From: an uncultured Bacillaceae bacterium
GTDB taxonomy: Bacteria; Bacillota; Bacilli; Bacillales; Caldibacillaceae
DNA length: 58,930 nucleotides
Direction of reading: 5' to 3'
NCBI GenBank assembly: GCA_937934645.1
Contig: CALGYZ010000005.1
Location: 1 to 58,930 of the forward strand
Of this stretch, positions 51,301 to 58,930 are shown in pieces. Below the pieces are notes generated by a model that was not told where the DNA came from, ran no database searches, and was given only the letters and a program-made list of their open reading frames with translations. Numbering within the stretch: position 1 is the stretch's first letter; every line of letters starts with the position of its first letter. A program made the position numbers and the translations under genes.

Positions 51301-52387
51301 ACAGTGCCTTTTCCAATAATTTCGGTTTCGCAAAAATCATTCGTCCTGCAGAAGTTTGCAAAACGCTTGTTACAATAACTTGTATTGTTTTTCCTATATA
51401 GTCTTTTCCTTCTTCGACGACGATCATCGTGCCGTCATCCAAATAAGCGACACCTTGATTTTGCTCTTTTCCGTCTTTGATAATTTGAACCGCCATTTCT
51501 TCTCCAGGCAATACAATTGGTTTCACCGCATTTGCCAGATCATTGATATTTAATACTTTTACTTGTTGAAGTTCACAAACTTTATTTAAGTTAAAATCAT
51601 TCGTAACGACGGTACCGTTGATTAATTTTGCCAGTTTGACAAGTTTGCTGTCCACTTCTTGTATATCTTCAAAATCACCTTCGTAAATCTCAACTTTAAT
51701 CGGTAATTCTTTTTGTATTTTATTCAGAATATCCAATCCGCGTCTTCCACGGTTCCGTTTTAGTACATCCGATGAATCGGCTATGTGCTGCAATTCTTCC
51801 AAAACAAACTGCGGAATAACAATCGTTCCTTCTAAAAACCCGGTCTGGCAAATGTCGGCAATCCGGCCGTCAATAATGACACTTGTATCTAAAATTTTAT
51901 ATTTTTTATCGTATTGTTCTTCTTCCTGTTTCTCATCTGTCTTTTTCTTATTGCCAATATTTGCAAAAAGACCCATTAATTCATCCCGCTTTTTAAATCC
52001 GACCTGGAAACCGAGATAACCGAAAAGCAAGGTTAATATGATCGGCGCTATGTCATTTAGCACAGGGAAAAGTACCGCATTCAAAGCTGAACCGATCAGA
52101 AATGCCACCAACAAACCGATGATTAATCCGATTGTCCCAAACAGCAGATCAAGAATCGGCGCTTTCATTAATTTTTCTTCAAGCCATTTGATAAATTGAA
52201 TCACATAACGAACTGCCCAAAATGTTATAAGATAGAAAATAATTGCCCCTAAAATTGCGGAAACATAAGGATTGTTCACAACTATAACGTGATCGATATT
52301 AATTAATTTATAAAGATAGGGAAGGAAAAGTACCCCTAATGTTCCCCCGACAATCAGGAAACATGCTTGAACGATTCGGGTTAACAT
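51299..52387 (-). CDS. yacL: YacL, membrane-anchored PIN-TRAM domain protein
   Basis: A 362-residue protein with four N-terminal transmembrane segments (within about 4-135), a PIN nuclease-like domain (about 170-285; LDTSVIIDGRIADI, VTNDFNL with conserved Asp) and a C-terminal TRAM domain (about 290-355). Its role is not known; the PIN fold suggests RNA cleavage. The ATG follows GAGGAGG; an in-frame GTG is part of that site. In B. subtilis it follows disA, which is absent here. Confidence 0.92.
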   Translation of the reverse strand: MLTRIVQACFLIVGGTLGVLFLPYLYKLINIDHVIVVNNPYVSAILGAIIFYLITFWAVRYVIQFIKWLEEKLMKAPILDLLFGTIGLIIGLLVAFLIGSALNAVLFPVLNDIAPIILTLLFGYLGFQVGFKKRDELMGLFANIGNKKKTDEKQEEEQYDKKYKILDTSVIIDGRIADICQTGFLEGTIVIPQFVLEELQHIADSSDVLKRNRGRRGLDILNKIQKELPIKVEIYEGDFEDIQEVDSKLVKLAKLINGTVVTNDFNLNKVCELQQVKVLNINDLANAVKPIVLPGEEMAVQIIKDGKEQNQGVAYLDDGTMIVVEEGKDYIGKTIQVIVTSVLQTSAGRMIFAKPKLLEKAL

Positions 52388-52490
52388 TTTATTCACCTCC
52401 TCATATTCATTATAAACAATTCACATTTTTTGAAACGTATATTATTAATAATATTTCGTAATAAATTAAAAATAAGTACATATTTGGGAA

Positions 52491-53879
52491 TTATTCCTTT
52501 TTCAGAGCAATGGAAAGAGCCTCTTGAATTGTCGATACTCCGATGATTTCAACCGAAAACTTATTTTCCAGACCGCTGATATTGTTTTTCGGTATGATCA
52601 TACGTTTGAACCCTAATTTAGCCGCCTCTTTAATCCGCTGTTCAATTCTGGAAACCCGGCGTATTTCCCCGGTTAATCCGACTTCCCCGATAAAACAGTC
52701 AGTTGTCCGGGTCGGCATGTCATTGAAACTGGATGCGATACTTACCGCTACTGCCAAATCTATGGCCGGTTCATCCAGCTTCACACCGCCGGCAACTTTT
52801 AAATATGCATCTTGATTTTGCAACAGTAAACCAACTCTTTTTTCCAGTACAGCCATGATAAGATTAACCCGGTTGTGGTCAATACCGGTCGCCATTCTTC
52901 TTGGATTTCCAAAAGTTGAAGGGGTAACTAACGCCTGGATCTCGACAAGAATCGGACGGGTACCTTCCATTGATGCAACCACTGTGGAGCCGGCCGATCC
53001 TTCCAATCTTTCCTCCAAAAATATCTCAGACGGATTTTGAACATCTCTCAATCCTTCTTCCCGCATTTCAAAAATACCAATCTCATTAGTCGAACCAAAC
53101 CGGTTTTTCACGGCGCGTAACATCCGGAACGTATGATGCCGTTCCCCCTCAAAATATAAAACCGTATCAACCATATGTTCCAATATTCTCGGGCCGGCAA
53201 TTGTTCCCTCTTTTGTTACATGACCGACGATAAAAATGGGAATACCGTTTGTTTTTGCGATTCTCATCAATTCACCCGTACATTCACGAACTTGTGAAAC
53301 AGATCCGGGAGCTGATGTTACATCTGGATGGAAGATCGTTTGGATGGAGTCAATGACAGTGAATTTTGGCTTTAGTTCTTCAATTGAACGCTCTATTAGG
53401 TGAAGATTTGTTTCACACAGAATATATAGGTTTTCTGAGGAAATTCCTAAACGGATGGCACGTAATTTTGTCTGCTTTAAAGATTCTTCACCGGAAATAT
53501 ACAAAACCGGCAGGTCCCTTTTTGCAAGCTGATGGGAAATTTGCAATAGCAGCGTTGACTTTCCGATACCGGGGTCTCCCCCGATCAATACCAGCGAGCC
53601 GTTTACAATTCCCCCGCCCAAAACCCGGTTTAATTCATTCGATTCTGTTAACATTCTTGTTTCTTCTGTGGATTGTATTTTTGAAATCGGAACGGGAGTT
53701 TGATGGTGGAAAATCGAAGTTTTTTTTGTGTGTGCGGAAATAGCACGGCGGTTCCCCTTGATTTCATCTATTTCTTCAACCATTGTATTCCACTTATTAC
53801 AACCTGGGCAGCGGCCCAGCCATTTTGGTGTTTCATAACCGCAGGACTGACAGATAAATTTTGTTTTTACTTTGACCAT
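52491..53879 (-). CDS. radA: DNA repair protein RadA (Sms)
   Basis: A 462-residue RadA: zinc finger CQSCG / CPGCN (about 10-29), RecA-like ATPase with Walker A GGDPGIGKST (about 95-104), RadA motif KNRFGSTNE, and a C-terminal Lon-protease-like domain without catalytic Ser. It drives branch migration in recombination and transformation. In B. subtilis disA follows and the two proteins interact. Here the next gene, 103 bp on, is yacL. Confidence 0.96.
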   Translation of the reverse strand: MVKVKTKFICQSCGYETPKWLGRCPGCNKWNTMVEEIDEIKGNRRAISAHTKKTSIFHHQTPVPISKIQSTEETRMLTESNELNRVLGGGIVNGSLVLIGGDPGIGKSTLLLQISHQLAKRDLPVLYISGEESLKQTKLRAIRLGISSENLYILCETNLHLIERSIEELKPKFTVIDSIQTIFHPDVTSAPGSVSQVRECTGELMRIAKTNGIPIFIVGHVTKEGTIAGPRILEHMVDTVLYFEGERHHTFRMLRAVKNRFGSTNEIGIFEMREEGLRDVQNPSEIFLEERLEGSAGSTVVASMEGTRPILVEIQALVTPSTFGNPRRMATGIDHNRVNLIMAVLEKRVGLLLQNQDAYLKVAGGVKLDEPAIDLAVAVSIASSFNDMPTRTTDCFIGEVGLTGEIRRVSRIEQRIKEAAKLGFKRMIIPKNNISGLENKFSVEIIGVSTIQEALSIALKKE

Positions 53880-53940
53880 TCGTGTTCCCCTTTATAAATT
53901 TTCTTTCTATACCCCTATATAATCTCATAAATGAAGAGTC

Positions 53941-53981
53941 CGAGGCAACTCCGCCCAGGAAATTCCGCGCGGGTTGCCCCG
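53941..53981 (-). other. hairpin between clpC and radA
   Basis: Minus-strand RNA: CGGGGCAAC pairs with GUUGCCUCG (9 pairs, one G-U), with an inner CCG/CGG, 12 bp after the clpC stop. There is no U-tract, so it may be a 3' stability or processing element. Confidence 0.5.
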
Positions 53982-53992
53982 TTATATTGTTA

Positions 53993-56422
53993 TTAAACGG
54001 AATAAATATTTGTTTTAATTACAAATCTTCCGTCGCTGACATCAATCATAACTTGTTGCCCGGATTTTATATTTCCTTTCAGCAGTTCTTCAGACAGCAA
54101 ATCCTCGATATGCTTCTGAATTGCCCGGCGCAACGGTCTTGCACCGTAATCCGGATCGTACCCGATCTCGGTGAGTTTGTCCTTTGCTTCTTCTGTAATT
54201 TCCAATTCGATGTCTTGTTCTTTTAACCGCTCGGTTACAGAACGCAACAGCAAGTCGACAATTTCTTTCAAATGCTTTTTTTCCAGCGAGTGGAATACAA
54301 TGATCTCATCAATCCGGTTGAGAAACTCCGGACGGAACGCACGTTTCAATTCTTCCATTACGTGATCTTTCATATCCTTAAAGTCCTGGTCTGGATCCTG
54401 GACACTGAAACCGACGTATTTATTTCGTTGCAATGACGAAGCCCCGATATTTGATGTCATGATTAAAATGGTATTGCGAAAATCCACGGTTCTTCCTTTT
54501 GAATCCGTTAACCGTCCGTCTTCCAATACTTGCAGTAAGATATTAAATACGTCCGGATGAGCTTTTTCAATTTCATCCAGCAAAATAACGGAGTACGGTT
54601 TTCTTCTTACTTTTTCCGTTAATTGTCCGCCTTCTTCATAACCGACATATCCGGGCGGTGATCCGACCAAACGGGAAGTAGAGTGTTTTTCCATATACTC
54701 ACTCATATCAATGCGGATCATTGCATCTTCATCGCCAAACATGGCTTCAGCCAATGCACGGGCCAATTCTGTTTTTCCGACACCTGTGGGACCCAGGAAA
54801 ATGAAGGAACCGATTGGCCGTTTCGGATCTTTCAGTCCTGCGCGCGCCCTGCGTACTGCTTTAGATACTGCTTTTACGGCTTCATCCTGGCCGATTACCC
54901 GGCTATGGAGAATTTCCTCCAATTTAAGTAATTTTTCCGTTTCCGTTTCAGCAATTTTTGATACAGGAATACCGGTCCAGCTGGAGACAACACTGGCCAC
55001 ATCTTCTACCGTTACCTGATTATGTTCTTTACCCTGTTTTTCTTTCCAGGACTTTTTCGTTTCTTCCAGTTGTTCACGCAGTCTTTGCTCCATATCACGT
55101 AACGATGCGGCTTTTTCAAACTCCTGGCTTTGAACTGCGGCATCCTTTTCTTTGCGGACTTCATCTAGTTTCATTTCAAGTTCTTTTAAATTAGGCGGTG
55201 TTGTATAGCTTCTTAACCGCACCTTAGAACCGGCTTCATCTATTACATCGATGGCTTTATCCGGTAAGAAGCGGTCGGTAATGTAACGGTCTGACAGCAT
55301 AACAGCTGCTTCAATGGCTTCATCTGTAATCGCAACACGGTGATGGGCTTCATAGCGATCACGCAAACCTTTTAAAATTTGAATGGATTCCTCAACCGTC
55401 GGCTCATCAACCATAATCGGCTGGAACCGGCGCTCCAACGCAGCATCTTTTTCGATATATTTTCTATATTCGTCCAGAGTAGTTGCACCGATGCATTGTA
55501 ATTCTCCCCGGGCAAGGGACGGTTTTAAAATGTTGGATGCATCAATGGCACCTTCTGCACCGCCGGCACCGATTAACGTGTGCAATTCGTCAATAAAGAG
55601 GATAATATTTCCGGCCTGGCGGATTTCATCCATAACTTTTTTCAAACGGTCTTCAAATTCCCCGCGGTATTTCGTACCCGCTACAACGGTTCCCATATCC
55701 AGAGTCATTACCCGTTTGTTGCGTAAAATTTCCGGCACTTCATTGTTAACGATTTGCTGGGCTAATCCTTCGGCTATTGCTGTTTTTCCAACTCCGGGTT
55801 CACCGATTAACACCGGGTTATTTTTTGTTCTTCTGCTTAATACTTCAATAACCCTTTGAATTTCCTTACTCCGTCCTATAACAGGATCAAGTTTTCCTTC
55901 TCTGGCGACTTGTGTTAAATCTCTGGCGAGGCTGTCAAGAGTCGGAGTGCTCACATTGGAAGCCTGACCGCCTGATGAACCGGCATCGCCGTTACCCAAT
56001 AATTGCAATACTTGCTGGCGTGCTTTATTCAGGCTTACACCTAAATTACTAAGTACACGGGCAGCAACGCCTTCTCCTTCCCTGATTAATCCAAGGAGGA
56101 TATGTTCGGTTCCCACGTAGGAGTGTCCGAGTTTTCTTGCTTCATCCATCGACAATTCAATTACTTTTTTCGCTCTCGGTGTGTACTGGGGGGTTTGTGT
56201 AAGTTCCTTGCCGATTCCGATTAAATTTTCAACTTCCTTTTGAATTTTTTCAGGTGTCAGTCCGATGGCAAACAACGCTTTGGCCGCAATGCCTTCTCCT
56301 TCTCTTACAAGACCGAGGAGGATATGTTCGGTCCCGACGTTCACATGCTTCAGGCGAATGGCTTCTTCTTGTGACAGGGCCAATACCTTTTGTGCTCTTT
56401 CGGTAAATCGTCCGAATAACAT
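53993..56422 (-). CDS. clpC: ClpC, AAA+ unfoldase
   Basis: An 809-residue Hsp100: two N-terminal Clp repeats (about 1-145), AAA1 with Walker A GEPGVGKTAIAEG (about 205-217), a middle domain with a UVR-like segment (about 415-455), AAA2 with GPTGVGKTELA, and a ClpP-contact loop in KYVGFSV. With ClpP and an adaptor (McsB, MecA) it degrades misfolded and regulatory proteins. It is the fourth gene of the ctsR operon. Confidence 0.98.
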   Translation of the reverse strand: MLFGRFTERAQKVLALSQEEAIRLKHVNVGTEHILLGLVREGEGIAAKALFAIGLTPEKIQKEVENLIGIGKELTQTPQYTPRAKKVIELSMDEARKLGHSYVGTEHILLGLIREGEGVAARVLSNLGVSLNKARQQVLQLLGNGDAGSSGGQASNVSTPTLDSLARDLTQVAREGKLDPVIGRSKEIQRVIEVLSRRTKNNPVLIGEPGVGKTAIAEGLAQQIVNNEVPEILRNKRVMTLDMGTVVAGTKYRGEFEDRLKKVMDEIRQAGNIILFIDELHTLIGAGGAEGAIDASNILKPSLARGELQCIGATTLDEYRKYIEKDAALERRFQPIMVDEPTVEESIQILKGLRDRYEAHHRVAITDEAIEAAVMLSDRYITDRFLPDKAIDVIDEAGSKVRLRSYTTPPNLKELEMKLDEVRKEKDAAVQSQEFEKAASLRDMEQRLREQLEETKKSWKEKQGKEHNQVTVEDVASVVSSWTGIPVSKIAETETEKLLKLEEILHSRVIGQDEAVKAVSKAVRRARAGLKDPKRPIGSFIFLGPTGVGKTELARALAEAMFGDEDAMIRIDMSEYMEKHSTSRLVGSPPGYVGYEEGGQLTEKVRRKPYSVILLDEIEKAHPDVFNILLQVLEDGRLTDSKGRTVDFRNTILIMTSNIGASSLQRNKYVGFSVQDPDQDFKDMKDHVMEELKRAFRPEFLNRIDEIIVFHSLEKKHLKEIVDLLLRSVTERLKEQDIELEITEEAKDKLTEIGYDPDYGARPLRRAIQKHIEDLLSEELLKGNIKSGQQVMIDVSDGRFVIKTNIYSV

Positions 56423-56440
56423 ACAGCTTTTACCTCCTTT

Positions 56441-57511
56441 TTACGATTTAGTTTCCAAGCGGAGACGTTCACGGATTAATGTAGCCCGTCTGACATCCCG
56501 TTCAAACGGCCGCAGTCCGCCGCCTGCATATTGTTGTAAAAAGCCCGGCTGTGTTAAAATCATCAACTCGTTTAATATGTTTCTTGAAATATTTTTTATA
56601 TATCCTAAGTCTATACCAAGACGTACATCCGATAAACAATTGGCAGCCTCTTTTGAATCAATAATCCGGCTGTTCATTAAAACTCCGAGGGAGCGGTATA
56701 CACGGTCTTCAAGCTGTATTTCCGATTGTCTTACAATGGCTTCCCTTGCAGACCGTTCTTGATTCACGATTTGTCCGACAACGTTATTAAGGTCCAAAAT
56801 AATATCTTCTTCAGATTTTCCTAACGTAATCTGGTTTGAGATTTGAAAAATATTTCCCAGCGCTTCGCTGCCTTCCCCGTATATTCCTCTCACTGTGAAG
56901 CCTAACTGGTTAATGGACGAAATGAGCTGACGGATTTGCCGTGTCATGACAAGTCCCGGCAAATGTAACATAACCGAAGCGCGAAGTCCGGTTCCTACGT
57001 TTGTCGGACAACTGGTCAAATATCCCTGAACTTCATTAAAAGCATAATCCAAATGCTCTTCCAGCTGATCATCTACGGCATTGGCCAGTTCCAATGCTTC
57101 CTGCAATTGTAACCCCGATAAAATACACTGTATTCGGATATGATCTTCTTCATTAATCATTATACTAACTTCTTCATTGGGAGATAAAATACAAGCTCCT
57201 CCGATGGATTGTTCCGCCAAATTCGGGCTGATCAAATGTTTTTCCACCAGTACTTGTTTTTGCAGCTGTTGTAATAAATCCATTTTTAAAAGCTCTGCAT
57301 CTTGTAATGGATGTATATTCAAAAGCGGCATGATATTTTCCACTTTTCTGAGAACCTCATTCGCTTCTTCATTGGTAAATACAGTAGGGAATAAAAAATC
57401 CCGTAAATTTCTTGCCAGGCGGATACGCGAGGTTAAGATAATATCTGCTTGGGGACCATCAGCGTTCATCCAGGAACTGACCGCTTGATTTAAAAAACGT
57501 TCAATGGACAC
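56441..57511 (-). CDS. mcsB: McsB, protein arginine kinase
   Basis: A 356-residue phosphagen-kinase-like protein: SRIRLARNLRDF, NEEDHIRIQC, CPTNVGTGLRASVM and IYGEGSEA. It phosphorylates Arg residues, inactivates CtsR and marks proteins for ClpCP. The C-terminal RDVRRA region fits the pArg-binding allosteric site. The start is GTG, one base after the mcsA stop, with GGGAGGGG upstream. Confidence 0.96.
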   Translation of the reverse strand: MSIERFLNQAVSSWMNADGPQADIILTSRIRLARNLRDFLFPTVFTNEEANEVLRKVENIMPLLNIHPLQDAELLKMDLLQQLQKQVLVEKHLISPNLAEQSIGGACILSPNEEVSIMINEEDHIRIQCILSGLQLQEALELANAVDDQLEEHLDYAFNEVQGYLTSCPTNVGTGLRASVMLHLPGLVMTRQIRQLISSINQLGFTVRGIYGEGSEALGNIFQISNQITLGKSEEDIILDLNNVVGQIVNQERSAREAIVRQSEIQLEDRVYRSLGVLMNSRIIDSKEAANCLSDVRLGIDLGYIKNISRNILNELMILTQPGFLQQYAGGGLRPFERDVRRATLIRERLRLETKS

Positions 57512-57512
57512 T

Positions 57513-58052
57513 TTATTCCCCTCCCTCTTGCAGCTGTTTTTCATAGAAGCGAATTTCATCCCTGACTTCTGCCGCCTTTTCAAACTCTTCTCTTTCAACT
57601 AAAGTTTGCAATGTTTCTTTTAAGATTTCGATCTTTTTCCGTATATTAATTGTGCCGCCCGCCCGTTTAGGGATCTTTCCATTATGTTTCCAATTGCCGC
57701 CATGTAATCTTCTAAAAACAGGTGTTAATTGTTCACTGAAAGCTTCATAACAATTGGCACAGCCAAAACGGCCGATTTTCAAAAACCGGTCCAACGTCAT
57801 ACCGCAATTATCGCATTGAATAATTTGATTGGCACTGAAAGGGTGTTCTTTATTAATATGTTCTATATTCGGGTTCAAGTTAAATAATCCTGCCAATAAA
57901 TTATTGATCGAAAATCCGGAAGATTGATCAAAATTCATTACATTATTTTCTTTTGCACAATATTCGCAAAGGTGCATTTCAATTTTCTCGCCATTGATAA
58001 TTTTTGTGTAATGCAGTGTCGCAGGGCGTTTTTGGCACTCCTGACAAATCAA
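57513..58052 (-). CDS. mcsA: McsA, zinc-binding activator of McsB
   Basis: A 179-residue protein with four CxxC pairs visible (CQEC, CEYC, CDNC, CANC) and a C-terminal UVR motif (about 140-175; LVEREEFEKAAEVRDEI). McsA activates the McsB kinase and senses thiol or heavy-metal stress in B. subtilis. The start is TTG after GAGGTG, by comparison with the family start ICQECQKRPATLHYTK. Confidence 0.94.
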   Translation of the reverse strand: MICQECQKRPATLHYTKIINGEKIEMHLCEYCAKENNVMNFDQSSGFSINNLLAGLFNLNPNIEHINKEHPFSANQIIQCDNCGMTLDRFLKIGRFGCANCYEAFSEQLTPVFRRLHGGNWKHNGKIPKRAGGTINIRKKIEILKETLQTLVEREEFEKAAEVRDEIRFYEKQLQEGGE

Positions 58053-58073
58053 TAAAAACACCTCGCTTCGCGT

Positions 58074-58535
58074 TTATTCATATTTTAATGAGGCAAGCAT
58101 TGCCTTTAATATCCGTGCCCTGAGTATATCACGGTCGGGTAGATCCAAGTAGATAACTGATCTGTCCAATGCACTTAACATAATTTTTTTCTCACGTTCC
58201 GTTATCACTTCTTCTTCCTGCAACCGTTCAACGATATCTGTTGCTGAAGATTGGGGAACTTGATCGCCCACAATCGATATAAGCTCTTCAATAAGCTGCT
58301 TTTTACTATTCGGTTTTACTTTCATAATCCGGATATAGCCACCGCCCCCCCGCTTACTTTCCACCAAGTACCCCCGCTCTAATGTAAAACGTGTATTAAT
58401 AACGTAATTTATTTGGGAAGGAACACATTGGAATTTGTCAGCAATTTCACTGCGTCTGATTTCCAATATTTCCTCGTCGCTCATTTCCAAAATGCTTTTC
58501 AGATACTCTTCAATAATATCTGATATGTTTTTCAC
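58074..58535 (-). CDS. ctsR: CtsR, class III heat-shock repressor
   Basis: A 153-residue repressor: N-terminal winged HTH (about 1-70) with the glycine-rich wing SKRGGGGYIRIMK that holds the McsB target arginines, and a C-terminal helical domain. It represses clpC, clpP and clpE by binding GGTCAAA repeats. It is first in its operon, and its own operator lies at 58632-58648 (autoregulation). Initiation codon: TTG or GTG (GGAGGAGGAGTTGTG), the last being GTG just before AAAAACATATCA. Confidence 0.96.
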   Translation of the reverse strand: MKNISDIIEEYLKSILEMSDEEILEIRRSEIADKFQCVPSQINYVINTRFTLERGYLVESKRGGGGYIRIMKVKPNSKKQLIEELISIVGDQVPQSSATDIVERLQEEEVITEREKKIMLSALDRSVIYLDLPDRDILRARILKAMLASLKYE

Positions 58536-58580
58536 AACTCCTCCTCCCTCCGGTTTTTAGTAAATCTTGATGATTTTGAA

Positions 58581-58596
58581 TATATATATATATATA
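58581..58596. repeat. (TA)8 run in the ctsR 5' UTR
   Basis: Sixteen bases of alternating T and A between the CtsR operator and the ctsR ribosome-binding site. It could vary in length by slippage. Confidence 0.9.
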
Positions 58597-58631
58597 AATT
58601 ATTGGTTTGCCAACCCGAAATCAAAGCTGAC

Positions 58632-58648
58632 TTTGACTATATTTGACC
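58632..58648 (-). promoter_or_regulatory. CtsR operator
   Basis: GGTCAAA-TAT-AGTCAAA on the minus strand, a tandem heptad matching the CtsR consensus GGTCAAANANRGTCAAA. It covers the predicted transcription start, so bound CtsR would block initiation. Confidence 0.9.
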
Positions 58649-58655
58649 TTAATAT

Positions 58656-58684
58656 ATTATATAATTTTTTTAAAAAAATGGCAA
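58656..58684 (-). promoter_or_regulatory. ctsR operon promoter (sigma-A)
   Basis: Minus strand: -35 TTGCCA (58679-58684), 17-bp spacer made of T7, A7 and TTA, perfect -10 TATAAT (58656-58661). The start falls near 58649, at the edge of the CtsR operator. Confidence 0.85.
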
Positions 58685-58834
58685 TGAAATCAGTGCCCAA
58701 ATGATTGATAAACCAGTTCATATTTCTTTCTTCCCATTAAAATTTATTTTAAACATTTTTATTATAATCCTTATAAAGTATATTTTTTAACCGGATTTTT
58801 TAATGTTTTGTACATATAAACGGTTTATTTTCCA

Positions 58835-58873
58835 AAACAAAAAAGACAGCTGAAATAGCTGTCTTTTTTGTTT
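58835..58873 (-). terminator. rrn operon terminator
   Basis: AAAAAAGACAGCT / AGCTGTCTTTTTT, a 13-bp stem with a 5-nt loop directly after the 5S gene, followed on the minus strand by GTTTTGG. The stem is symmetrical enough to work in both directions. Confidence 0.9.
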
Positions 58874-58930
58874 GGCCGGCAGCGTCCTACTCTCGCAGGG
58901 GGAATCCCCCACTACCATCGGCGCTGAGAA
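58874..58930 (-). rRNA. 5S rRNA, 3' end (partial)
   Basis: Read on the minus strand, the last bases give the conserved 5S 3' half: CAGCGCCGATGGTAGTGGGG, then CCCCCTGCGAGAGTAGGACG and CTGCCGG. The 5' part lies outside the window. It ends an rrn operon in the same orientation as the one at the left edge. Confidence 0.93.

Larger units (their letters stand above)
58536..58834. other. ctsR upstream region
   Basis: Contains a (TA)8 run, the CtsR operator and the ctsR promoter within 58536-58684. I see nothing functional in 58685-58834, which is A/T-rich without plausible ORFs. Confidence 0.6.

Overview
The window is a chromosomal segment of a low-to-moderate G+C Firmicute of the family Bacillaceae. 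This rests on gene order: it follows the Bacillus subtilis origin-proximal block from ctsR to pdaB almost gene for gene. It also rests on sporulation genes (pdaB, kbaA, gerD, cwlD, sigH), McsA/McsB/CtsR and strong GGAGG ribosome-binding sites. I cannot name the species. Nearly everything is on the minus strand, so transcription runs from right to left. Only pdaB and gerD are on the plus strand. The block lies between two rRNA operons of the same orientation: the 3' end of a 5S gene enters at the right edge, and the 5' end of a 16S gene with tandem promoters leaves at the left edge.

Right to left: (1) 58.5-52.5 kb, the class III stress operon ctsR-mcsA-mcsB-clpC followed by radA; disA, expected after radA, is absent. 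(2) 52.4-44.3 kb: yacL, ispD-ispF (isoprenoids), gltX, a cysteine T-box with cysE-cysS, then mrnC, rlmB and rae1 (RNA maturation and decay). (3) 44.3-39.0 kb: sigH, rpmG-secE, nusG, rplK-rplA, rplJ-rplL with an L10 leader, and an RsmC-like methyltransferase. (4) 38.8-26.6 kb: rpoB-rpoC, then the str cluster rplGB-rpsL-rpsG-fusA-tuf. (5) 26.5-12.0 kb: the S10-spc-alpha superoperon from rpsJ to rplQ; map, expected between adk and infA, is absent, but its small KOW neighbour remains. (6) 11.7-7.4 kb: ecfA1-ecfA2-ecfT (energy-coupling module of vitamin transporters), truA, rplM-rpsI. (7) 7.0-0.4 kb: an alpha/beta hydrolase and a TreR-like repressor where B. subtilis has ybaJ, then ybaK, cwlD, salA, gerD, kbaA and pdaB.

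The genes are mostly core translation, transcription, secretion and proteostasis functions, ending in a cluster for cortex modification, germination and entry into sporulation. Regulatory signals read directly include 17-18 bp-spaced sigma-A promoters before rrn, rplM, rpsJ (two), rplGB, rpoB, rplJ, rplK, sigH and ctsR, a CtsR operator, a Cys T-box, and candidate L10 and L13 leaders.

I see no mobile element, CRISPR array, phage gene or new multi-gene system. The points most worth checking are small: a predicted sigma-E promoter inside a hairpin that hides the cwlD ribosome-binding site, the missing disA and map genes, an attenuator-like leader before ecfA1, and a 16-bp-stem hairpin between rpoB and rpoC.
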